The position numbers were made by a program, and so were the translations under genes. Below, piece after piece: positions 1 to 9,295 of a stretch of 64,000 bases of DNA (the stretch's first letter is position 1; each line of letters opens with the position of its first letter). Source of the stretch: Plutella xylostella (Eukaryota; Arthropoda; Insecta; Lepidoptera; Plutellidae); assembly GCF_932276165.1 (NCBI RefSeq), contig NC_064011.1:5907501-5971500 (forward strand). Direction: 5' to 3'. Under the pieces are notes generated by a model. That model made no database searches. It worked only from the letters and a program-made list of their open reading frames with translations, and was not told the DNA's origin.

Positions 1-88
1 TGTTATAATTGTTTATTAGTCTGATTTAAATTCGAGAAAGGAAGTGTAGTAATCGTTTGATAGAAAGACGCTCTAATTAATACTGTCG

Positions 89-436
89 GTTTAGCGAGCG
101 GTGGTAGCTCAGTCGGGTAAGCGCCCGCTTCTCACGCCAGAGATGCGGGTTCGAATCCCGGCGCTGACATGTACCAATGAGTTCTTTTAACTTAAGTACA
201 ATGTATACCATCACTCTTACGGTGAAGGAAAACATCGTGAGGAAACCTGGATATCTAGATTTAGCACATCTAGATATGTGAACCCACCAACCCGCGGTGG
301 ACCAGCGTGGTGGGCAATGGTCCAAGCTTAGGAAGGCAGTTTAGACCTTGGGGATATGCACAAAGGTTCCACTCGAGAGAGCCAGGTACAGGTACTTACA
401 CCCCCACAGAGAATAGAATACAATAGAATAGAATAG
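89..436 (+). mobile_element. SINE family 1, full-length copy
   Basis: tRNA-derived SINE. The head has a pol III A box (TAGCTCAGTCGGGTAAGCG) and B box (GGTTCGAATCC). The body runs through a CTAGATATGTGAACCCACC segment to a 3' tail of GAATA repeats. A 10-bp direct repeat (AATACTGTCG) at 79-88 and 437-446 is a plausible target-site duplication. Reading frames across it on the minus strand recur in the copy near 15,700 and are artefacts of the repeat. Confidence 0.85.
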
Positions 437-514
437 AATACTGTCGACGGTTTGCATCACAGGCAGGCAGATATTGGTTGAACTGACAGATCAAGATCAA
501 TCATTGGAAGAATT

Positions 515-612
515 GTGGGACGCCCTTCAGCCGGCTAGACCGTCATTTTGACCGGTAGAATCCCTAAGGATGGGCTTATAGCGTTGAGCCGCTCCTTGGG
601 AAAGGCATATAT
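515..612 (+). mobile_element. Degenerate LINE 3' fragment
   Basis: GTGGGACGCCCTTCAGCCGG and CCGCTCCTTGGG are recognisable pieces of the RTE-type LINE C-terminal coding sequence seen better at 60,725 and 15,003. The piece is short, diverged and non-coding. Confidence 0.4.
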
Positions 613-613
613 T

Positions 614-843
614 TACACTCACGGGCAATGAAAAAGCTCCACTCGCAAAATGCCGACACCAAACAACCACATTTTTTCAAACAAATAATTTAAATTTGTA
701 ACAAACTTTTTTAGTTGTTAATATCCTGATGCTCTGTTAAATTTACTTACTTCAATGTTAAGGCGTCATTAAGTTAGGCTTTTCCGTTTAGGAGTAATTT
801 TGCGCTTTTCTCAGTGGAACCTTTTCATTGCCCGTGAGTGTAT
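614..843. mobile_element. MITE family 1
   Basis: Terminal inverted repeats CACTCACGGGCAATGAAAA and its complement flank about 230 bp, with TA at each outer edge. The interior contains a TTTTCCGTTTAGGAGTAATTT block that recurs in every copy. Other copies or parts lie near 1,853, 3,030, 18,438, 23,105, 57,660 and 63,060. No transposase is encoded. The TA edges suggest mobilisation by a Tc1/mariner-type enzyme (inference). Confidence 0.8.
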
Positions 844-962
844 GTCCAGCAGTGAACAATAATAACGCATTTCTTTTTTTTGTTAAAAGCTTAAAAGTAT
901 TTGTGCTAACAACTAAACCCATTTTTGTGCGCTTAGAGCTTCTGTATTTTTGTTACTTATTA

Positions 963-1130
963 ATTAGGTACTTTTCTTGGAGTGCATTGTACTTATTTCA
1001 AAACGGCGATATGGTTCCCAACTTATCACGTGAGTACAAATGTGCTGCGAAAAGTGGGTGGCTCGCTTGTGAGCCACCTCTGACTATCCCTTCGGGGATC
1101 ACAGTCGTGAGTGCATATGTGTGTATGTTT
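963..1130 (+). mobile_element. SINE family 3, 3' half
   Basis: Starts near GTGCATTGTACTTATTTCAAAACGG and ends in a GTGAGTGCATATGTGTGTATG tail. It matches the 3' half of the minus-strand copy at 54,500-54,806 and the tail at 19,950-20,090. The part GCGAAAAGTGGGTGG also matches the 3' end of SINE family 2. Confidence 0.65.
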
Positions 1131-1852
1131 TCTTTATGATTTTAAGTCTTTTCAATATTTTCCAAATCCCAATCCAAGCAATTAAACATTTGACGCACAA
1201 ACCTATTATAATTGAAGTGCGTGTTGTAATTATTAATTGAAAGACCTTTACCCACAAGTCGGCGATGTCTTCGCATAATATTCGAGTTCTTACATCGATC
1301 GATAACATCAAAGCATGCTTCTATAGATTCAATAAATATTTATGATAAATTCTTAGATTTAAGATTAAGTTTACTATGAAACGTCAAATTTTAATGCCAC
1401 CTGATTTTTGTACTCAGCGAATATAAAATCTCTTCTTGTGTACAAATAGAGAATATTCTATCTATCTAATATTTTTATAGTTATTTAGTGTCTGAATTTT
1501 GTAAGTGTATCTTTTTCAAACACACATACGAGTAACTACACGATTCACCAACTTCATCAAGCGAGCAGGGGGGTCGCTTTACATGACGAAAAACTAATTT
1601 TCGGAGTGCCGCTTCGCCATCCACGACTCTATCTCGTTTTATCAAACGTGCCGATTGCACGACAGCTCTCGTTCGTTCGTTTTTCGTCAGTATAGAGTAA
1701 CCCTCCAGAGTCGGTATTTTAATTGTGGAAGCTACCATATAATCTGAGGCACTCCGGAGGTCGTGGCAGCCAATTTGTGCTTAAACCGTAAAGGTCACGG
1801 ACTTGCCGGGATCTGTATGTGTAGTTAGATACCGCCAGTGTGTATAAGCCTT
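1131..1852. other. No gene or recognised repeat
   Basis: AT-rich sequence. Short reading frames on the minus strand (near 1,099-1,311 and 1,481-1,738) have no recognisable domain or supporting splice context, and I do not call them. Confidence 0.5.
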
Positions 1853-2158
1853 ATACACTTACGGACGATTAAAAAGTTCCATTTAGGTACATAATGGCAC
1901 CTAGTACTTAACCCATTTTCTTTATTAATTTCGAATTGGTGAAATGTATATATATATTTTTTTTATTTTATATATTTATATTTATATTATATATATAAAT
2001 ATATTTATATTTATTTATATTTATTTATATATATTTATATATTTTGTGATATATATATATATATATATATTGCAGACGGCGGCGCCAAAGCTAGTCTTTT
2101 CCGTTTAGGATAATCTTGTGCAATTTTCACTGGAACTTTTTCATTGCACGTGAGTGTG
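1853..2158. mobile_element. Diverged MITE family 1 with internal TA-rich microsatellite
   Basis: The left end TACACTTACGGACGATTAAA and the right end TTTTTCATTGCACGTGAGTG are diverged family-1 termini, and the GTCTTTTCCGTTTAGGATAA block sits before the right end. The middle (about 1,945-2,070) has become a TATATA/TATTTA low-complexity tract. Confidence 0.6.
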
Positions 2159-2164
2159 TTAATT

Positions 2165-2360
2165 ATATTCTAATAATTACATTTAAGGTAAGCGTCCACC
2201 TTTCGGCATCCTACGCAAATGACGCTTCGCATTCAGTATTCTTTGCATAGAAATTCACACAAGTGCGCCCACTTCATCGGCATTGCCGACGCTGATTCTC
2301 CATAATTTTTTTATGAAAATCCGTTTGGTCCGATGAACGCTTCTTTGAGAGGAATAGCCA
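2165..2360 (-). repeat. Dispersed repeat R1
   Basis: Contains CATTCAGTATTCTTTGCATA, TTCACACAAGTGCGCCCACTTC and CCGTTTGGTCCGATGAACG. In reverse orientation it matches 13,134-13,310 and the DNA around the SINE at 27,692 in gene A. Three copies in one window make it a dispersed element, class unknown. Confidence 0.6.
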
Positions 2361-3029
2361 GTCAAGCTGCTCGTGTTCTCCTATAAATTCAATACCAAAA
2401 ATCAAAACTATGATTCTACTACTAACCTTATACCAAAAATAAATTGTACTTACACGATTAATCATACTAGGTTTTCAAGAACACCTCACGATCATACATC
2501 AAGTGCATTTAATAAAACTAATAGTGTAAAATTATATCAATTTACCCTCCATAATAGAATATAATAACTTATTTTTTAGCACATAATTGGTCGTTTCATC
2601 TTGACTGCTTTGAAAATCCAGTCTTACGGTTTTCACACTTGTGCTACACGAAATAAGTACCTAAATCAAATTCAATATGACGGTCCTTGATGGTCGTATG
2701 AAGGCAATGTAATAAAAATGATTTAATAACAGTTATTACACTTATTTTAAAGATCCTCAAAGTGTCTGGTATATAGGTATAAAAATGAATAAATTCCTTG
2801 CCGGCATCTTAGCATAGCTCGCGCGAGAAGATGTGATAAAAATAACTAGGTATATAGTAAGTGGGGTGACATAGTCACAGAGGTATATATGAAACGCTTT
2901 TTGTTCTATGACAGTGAAACAATCGGATAAAACTAATAGTTACAATGTTATGTAAAAAATCATTACACCCAAATGTTGTCTGAAAGAAATCACTTTAAGC
3001 GACAAGACCGTAATTTTTAGTTACGTGCT
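2361..3029. other. No gene or recognised repeat
   Basis: AT-rich sequence between a dispersed repeat and a MITE. Two overlapping short frames near 2,274-2,564 show no domain and I do not call them. Confidence 0.5.
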
Positions 3030-3487
3030 AATACACTCACGGGCAAAGAAACAGTTACACTTACAAAATGCAGAAACCAAATGGCCCCATTCTATTCTAT
3101 TCTATTCTCTGTGGGGGTGTAAGTACCTGCATCTGGCTCTCTCGAGTGGAACCTTTGTGCATATCCCCAAGGTCTAAACTGCCTTCCTAAGCTTGGGCCA
3201 TTTCCCACCACGCTGGTCCACTGCGGGTTGGTGGGTTCACATATTTAGATGTGCTAAATCTAGATATGCAGGTTTCCTCACGATGTTTTCCTGAAAATTA
3301 TTTTTTTTAAACATTTTATAAGAAATTTGAACAAAATATTTACGTTTTTAGTTGATAATATTCTGATGCGTATTTAAATATAGTTACTTATTAAATATTT
3401 CAAAAGGCATCATTAAGTTAGTTTTTTCTGTTAAGGAGTAATTTGGTGCTATTCTCAGTGGAAACTTTTCATTGCCCGTGAGTGTAT
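3030..3487. mobile_element. MITE family 1 interrupted by a SINE
   Basis: Left terminus TACACTCACGGGCAAAGAAA, right terminus TTTTCATTGCCCGTGAGTGTA. Between them lies a minus-strand SINE fragment (3,091-3,292), so this MITE was in place before the SINE arrived. Without the SINE the element is about 256 bp, close to the copy at 614. Confidence 0.8.
3091..3292 (-). mobile_element. SINE family 1, 5'-truncated, nested
   Basis: The tail of TTCTA repeats (GAATA on the minus strand) is at the left edge. It is followed by the complement of the family-1 body, including CACGCTGGTCCACTGCGGG, and breaks off before the tRNA-like head. Confidence 0.8.
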
Positions 3488-3495
3488 AAGTTCAC

Positions 3496-4274
3496 GCTGA
3501 TGACATAGTTATTATGGCGGAAACGCTGGAGGAGTTAGGCGAAATGCTCACAGACCTCAATGATGCCTCTAAACAAGTTGGGCTGAAAATGAACATGGAC
3601 AAGACAAAGGTCATGTCGAACGAACATGTTTCATCATCGCCCGTAACTGTAGGAGGTGTCACCATCGAAGTTGTTGATCAGTATCCCTACCTAGGACAAG
3701 TGATCCGATTAGGAAAATCCAACTTCGATAAAGAGGTAGCTCGTAGAATCCAACTCGGATGGGCAGCGTTCGGGAAATTACGACACATCTTCACTGAAAA
3801 CATACCTCAGTGTCTGAAAACAAAAGTTTTCAATCAGTGCGTGTTGCCAGTGATGACTTACGGAGCCGAGACGTGGTGCTTCACCAAAGGGCTTATCCAC
3901 AAGCTCAGAGTTGCTCAGCGTGCTATGGAAAGGGCTATGTTAGGCGTGTCCCTGCGAGATAGGATTCGTAATGAAGAAATCCGCAGGAGAACTAAAGTTA
4001 CCGACATAGCCAAAAGGATTAGCACGCTGAAGTGGCAATGGGCTGGCCACGTAGCCCGCAGAGCCGACGACCGCTGGAGTAGAAAGGTTCTGGAGTGGAG
4101 ACCCCGTGTCGGCAAACGGCGTGTCGGTCGCCCCCCAACCCGTTGGTCTGATGATCTGCGGAAGGTAGCGGGAAGCCGCTGGATGCAGATGGCGGGTGAC
4201 CGTTTGGGGTGGCGATCGTTAGGAGAGGCCTATGTCCAACAGTGGACTACGGAAGGCTGAGAGAGAGAGAGAGA
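3496..4274 (+). pseudogene. 5'-truncated LINE: reverse transcriptase C-terminal part
   Basis: Seen: an open frame of about 255 codons that begins inside the reverse-transcriptase catalytic box (H-A-D-D-I-V; only the ADD portion remains). It runs through a PYLGQVI motif, MTYGAETW and KWQWAGHVARR, and ends in the GEAYVQQWT block followed by a GA-repeat tail. This is the C-terminal third of an RTE/BovB-type LINE polymerase. The endonuclease and most RT blocks are missing, so it is dead on arrival, as usual for 5'-truncated LINE insertions. A 12-bp direct repeat GTATAAGTTCAC at 3,484-3,495 and 4,275-4,286 marks the target-site duplication; its left copy touches the end of the preceding MITE. The first ATG (3,514) is an internal methionine of the polymerase, not a start. 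Confidence 0.9.
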
Positions 4275-4286
4275 GTATAAGTTCAC

Positions 4287-4934
4287 TAATAAAATACCAC
4301 TCTCTATTTGTTTTTTATACTATTTGATTCAACCTTCCGCAATAACGACACATGTAACGAGCCGCTATTTACATCGCTATATAGACATAAATCACTAGAC
4401 GACACAAATACATAAATATTCATGTAATAAAGTATGTATAAATGGAATACCAGGCCATATAAGTACAGGATGCGTTGAAAGATCGTTTTGTTTGTATTTG
4501 TAAGTACAGGCTGAGGTTTATTTTAATTTAATTAAACAAGATGAGTCTTTTAACTTTTAACTCAACTTTTAACCCTCGACGGAAAATAGGGGTGTTATAA
4601 TTTTTACTTGACTGTGTATGTGTATATGTATGTGTGTATCGGTTTAGCAGTAGGTTCAGATGGCCGTGGCCGTCTGAGATCCGTCTTACAAAGTGGCTCT
4701 TCTAGGTTAAACTTTTGACAGACATGAAGGTGCCAGAATATAACGTAAATATTATTTGCCCTGCTACAGCACTGCCACCGACACATTAGCAATTAACAAT
4801 CCTTAAACAGCATCGCAAGCATGTTAAACATCTGTCAGAGCAATACAAGTTACGTGTTTGACTATCGAACTTAAGACACTCGACGTAAACCAATATTAGG
4901 AGCAACCACTGCGCTGTTCGGCTGTTTATTTCGA
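4287..4934. other. No gene; one dispersed-repeat scrap
   Basis: CCCTCGACGGAAAATAGGGG and GTGTATGTGTATATG near 4,575-4,640 resemble the start of the dispersed repeat at 17,388. Otherwise nothing is recognised. Confidence 0.45.
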
Positions 4935-5333
4935 AAACCTTGGCGTCTAGTACAAGTTTCATAGTTAGTCGAAAACTGAAAAAGTTTACATTGTCTCAAG
5001 TTGGTAAAAAGTGGCGCCTCGAGTGTAAACTTTCATGATACTTTTAATAGATAATGTATATACCTATACAGAGCTAGCCTCTAGTACGGGTTTTGCTATT
5101 TAACTTATAAAGAAAACTTATAAAGTTTACGTTTTCTCCGGTCATCTGCATACATTATCTGTCAAAAGTTTCATGATAGTTTCCGTTAGAGGCGCCACTT
5201 TGTATGTGAGAAAACGTAAGCTTTTATAGTTTTGGGCAAACTATCAAACCTGTACTAAACTCTCAGATGACAGAAGAAAACCAAAACTTTTTTCGTTTAC
5301 GTCAATTGCAAAACCTGTACTAGAGACCTTGGT
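4935..5333. mobile_element. MITE family 2
   Basis: Outer blocks GTCTAGTACAAGTTTCATAG and AATTGCAAAACCTGTACTAG are inverted relatives of each other, and CTCTAGTACGGGTTTTGC occurs again inside at about 5,080. A second copy lies at 38,325-38,583, sharing TACATTATCTGTCAAAA and CATGATAGTTTCCG. The internal copy of an end suggests two elements side by side or one inside another. Confidence 0.6.
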
Positions 5334-5945
5334 GAATGAATTGTGGAGCTTACTGTCCAGTGATTCTAATTTGCTACACAAATAATAAACCCTACTAACT
5401 GCATAATAAAGTTAAATTTTGTGTACGTTTGGTATTCATTAATAGGATGGCCTGATCCAGTCTAGAAAAGATAGCTAGGTCACCTAGGATTAGCTATTAC
5501 ATTCTTGAATGCTTATATATTTATAGATATAATCTGTGTTTGTGTATTGACTTTATTGTGTCAACTAGGATGTAGATGAAGACACTAGAATCCCATATCA
5601 CTAACTTTGCAAAAGTTAAAAGAGAGAAGAGGGTTTTTTTTTAACAAAGCTTAATTTTTGGTGTTTTAAATTTGTTTGTTGCAGTTAACGTCGTCAGACA
5701 ATACTCCTTACCAACGTGGTAAAAACTACTATTTGCCTAGATGTCCGAGGTTTGATTCATGGATGACATCAGGTACCTAAACCTATACATTCCTATCAAA
5801 TTGTTTGGACAGCAAACTGTTCTAGGTACTACTTAACGGAGGATTGTTTTTTTTTCAGAATACTCAGAGAAGCCAAAATGTTACAGTGTAAGTAGAAGTA
5901 CATAACACTTACTTACGCACTACCTATAACTTTCTCACCTGCGTG
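5334..5945. other. No gene or recognised repeat
   Basis: Left flank of the satellite array. No reading frame or repeat family is recognised. Confidence 0.45.
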
Positions 5946-6141
5946 AAGTTAGCAGCCTAAAGTTAGCAGCCTATGAATATGCGACCAAATTAAGATGGTC
6001 ACTTCACTCATCCTGTTCTTATTCAATTAAAACGTATGCAAAGGCTTACGTTGTGTATAGTAGTAGTACTATATGCTAATAAAAATTTAATACAAACCAA
6101 TATTGTCAAAATTACCATAATTCTAACTTATTTAAATTAAA
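5946..6141 (+). repeat. Degenerate edge of the satellite array
   Basis: The satellite unit start GTTAGCAGCCTA occurs twice within 30 bp (about 5,948-5,975), followed by about 165 bp of unrelated sequence before the regular array starts. Confidence 0.5.
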
Positions 6142-9100
6142 GGCAGCAGCCTAAATGGTCCATTTGTATGGAGGCACCTGTAAGTTTTCCAGATGCCAGC
6201 ATCTCACCTAGTTTATTTTGTGTGTTGTTTCATAAGAAAAGGCTGACAGAAGTTTCATCAACATTGAAAGAGGATAACAGGGGTAACGGGACGAAAGAAT
6301 GAAATATAAAGTTAGCAGCCTAAATGGTGAATTTGTATGGGAGCACCTGGTAGTTGTCCAGATGCCAGCATCTCACCTAGTTTACTTTGTGTGTTGACTC
6401 ATAAGCAAAGGCTGACAGAAGCTTCATCAACATTGAAAGAGGATAGCAGGGGTAGCCGGGCCACTTTATAACTGATTTTGGTGAAAAATCGTCATTTTGT
6501 ATGGAGACACCTGGAAGTTGTCCAGATGCCAGCATCTCACCAAGTTTATTTTGTGTGTTGTTTCATAAGAAAAGGCTGACAGAAGTTTCATCAACATTGA
6601 AAGAGGATAACAGGGGTAACGGGACGAAAGAATGAAATAAAATGTTAGCAGCCTAAATGGTAATTTTGTATGGGGGCACCTGGAAGTCGTCCAGATGCCA
6701 GCATCTCACCTAGTTTATTTTGTGTTTATTCCCAGAAACAAAGGCTGTCAGAAGTTTCATCAACATTGAAAGAGGATAGCAGGGGTAGCCGGGCCACTTT
6801 ATAACTGATTTTGGTGGAAAATCGACATTTTGTATGGAGACACCTGGAAGTTGTCCAGATGCCAGCATCTCACCTAGTTTATTTTGTGTGTTGTTTCATA
6901 AGAAAAGGCTGACAGAAGTTTCATCAACATTGAAAGAGGATAACAGGGGTAACGGGACAAAAGAATGAAATAAAAAGTTAGCAGCCTGAATGGTAATTTT
7001 GTATGGGGTCACCTGGAAGTCGTCCAGATGCCAGCATCTCACCAAGTTTATTTTGTGTATATTTCTATAAACAAAGGCTGACAGAAGTTTCATCAACATT
7101 GAAAGAGGATAGCAGGGGTAACGGGACGAAAGAATGAAATAAAAAGTTAGCAGCCTAAATGGTAATTTTGTATGGGGGCACCTGGAAGTCGTCCAGATAC
7201 CAGCATCTCACCCGGATTATTTTGTGTATATTCCCAGAAACAAAGGCTGTCCGAAGTTTCATCAACATTGAAAGAGGATAGCAGGGGTAGCCGGGCCACT
7301 TTATAACTGATTTTGGTGGAAAATCGTCATTTTGTATGGAGACACCTGGAAGTTGTCCAGATGCCAGCATCTCACCTAGTTTATTTTGTGTGTTGTTGCA
7401 TAAGAAAAGGCAGACAGAAGTTTCATCAACATTGAAAGAGGATAACAGGGGTAACGGGACGAAAGAATGAAATAAAAAGTTAGCAGCCTAAATGGTAATT
7501 TTGTATGGGGGCACCTGGAAGTCGTCCAGATGCCAGCATCTCACCCGGTTTATTTTGTGTATATTCCCAGAAACAAAGGCTGTCAGAAGTTTCATCAACA
7601 TTGAAAGAGGATAGCAGGGGTAGCCGGGCCACTTTATAACAGATTTTGGTGGAAAATCGACATTTTCTATGGAGACACCTGGAAGTTGTCCAGATGCCAG
7701 CATCTCACCTAGTTTATTTTGTGTGTTGTTTCATAAGAAAAGGCTGACAGAAGTTTCATCAACATTGAAAGAGGATAACAGGGGTAACGGGACAAAAGAA
7801 TGAAATAAAAAGTTAGCAGCCTAAATGGTAATTTTGTATGGGGTCACCTGGAAGTCGTCCAGATGCCAGCATCTCACCAAGTTTATTTTGTGTATATTTC
7901 TATAAACAAAGGCTGACAGAAGTTTCATCAACATTGAAAGAGGATAGCAGGGGTAACGGGACGAAAGAATGAAATAAAAAGTTAGCAGCCTAAATGGTAA
8001 TTTTGTATGGGGGCACCTGGAAGTCGTCCAGATACCAGCATCTCACCCGGTTTATTTTGTGTATATTCCCAGAAACAAAGGCTGTCAGAAGTTTCATCAA
8101 CATTGAAAGAGGATAGCAGGGGTAGCCGGGCCACTTTATAACTGATTTTGGTGGAAAATCGTCATTTTGTATGGAGACACCTGGAAGTTGTCCAGATGCC
8201 AGCATCTCACCTAGTTTATTTTGTGTGTTGTTGCATAAGAAAAGGCAGACAGAAGTTTCATCAACATTGAAAGAGGATAACAGGGGTAACGGGACGAAAG
8301 AATGAAATAAAAAGTTAGCAGCCTAAATGGTAATTTTGTATGGGGGCACCTGGAAGTCGTCCAGATGCCAGCATCTCACCCGGTTTATTTTGTGTATATT
8401 CCCAGAAACAAAGGCTGTCAGAAGTTTCATCAACATTGAAAGAGGATAGCAGGGGTAGCCGGGCCACTTTATAATTGATTTTGGTGGAAAATCGTCATTT
8501 TGTATGGAGACACCTGGAAGTTGTCCAGATGCCAGCATCTCACCTAGTTTATTTTGTGTGCTGTTGCATAAGAAAAAGCAGACAGAAGTTTCATCAACAT
8601 TGAAAGAAGATAACAGGAGTAACGGGACGAAAGAATGAAATAAAAAGTTAGCAGCCTAAATGGTAATTTTGTATGGGGGCACCTGGAAGTCGTCCAGATG
8701 CCAGCATCTCAACCGGTTTATTTTTTGTATATTCCCAGAAACAAAGGCTGTCAGAAGTTTCATCAACATTGAAAGAGGATAGCAGGGGTAGCCGGGCCAC
8801 TTTATAACTGATTTTGGTGGAAAATCGTCATTTTGTATGGAGACACCTGGTAGTTGTCCAGATGCCAGCATCTCACCTAGTTTATTTTGTGTGTTGTTGC
8901 ATAAAAAAAGGCAGACAGAAGTTTCATCAACATTGAAAGAGGATAACAGGGGTAACGGGAAGAAAGAATGAAATAAAAAGTTAGCAGCCTAAATGGTGAA
9001 TTTGTATGGGGGCACCTGGAATTCGTCCAGATGCCAGCATCTCACCTAGTTTATTTTGTGTTTTTTCCCAGAAACAAAGGCTGTCAGAAGTTTCATCAAC

Positions 9101-9295
9101 ATTGAAAGAGGATAGCAGGGGTAGCCGGGCCACTTTATAACTGATTTTGGTGGAAAATCGTCATTTTGCATGGAGACACCTGGAAGTTGTCCAGATGCCA
9201 GCATCTCACCTAGTTTATTTTGTGTGTTGTTGCATAAGAAAAGGCAGACAGAAGTTTCATCAACATTGAAAGAGGAAAACAGGGGTAACGGGACA
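6142..9295 (+). repeat. Satellite array, left arm
   Basis: About 19 head-to-tail monomers of two types. Type 1 (169 bp) begins GTTAGCAGCCTAAATGGTAA. Type 2 (164 bp) begins after GGGTAGCC with GGGCCACTTTATAACTGATT. Both share CCAGATGCCAGCATCTCACC and GTTTCATCAACATTGAAAGA. Type 1 starts fall at 6311, 6644, 6977, 7146, 7479, 7812, 7981, 8314, 8647 and 8980, that is, steps of 333 (types 1+2) or 169 (type 1 alone). The five-monomer block of 835 bp from 6,977 recurs at 7,812. No protein function is supported. Confidence 0.97.

Noticed and set aside
97..170. tRNA gene (also near 13,373, 18,152, 25,315, 27,692, 45,952, 61,752)
   Set aside because: A and B boxes are present, but the acceptor stems do not pair properly and each is the head of a longer repeated element with a tail and, often, target duplications. 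These are SINE promoters, not tRNA genes.
828..1139. 103-codon frame
   Set aside because: It runs from a MITE terminus into a SINE-3 tail, so it is a chance frame over two repeats.
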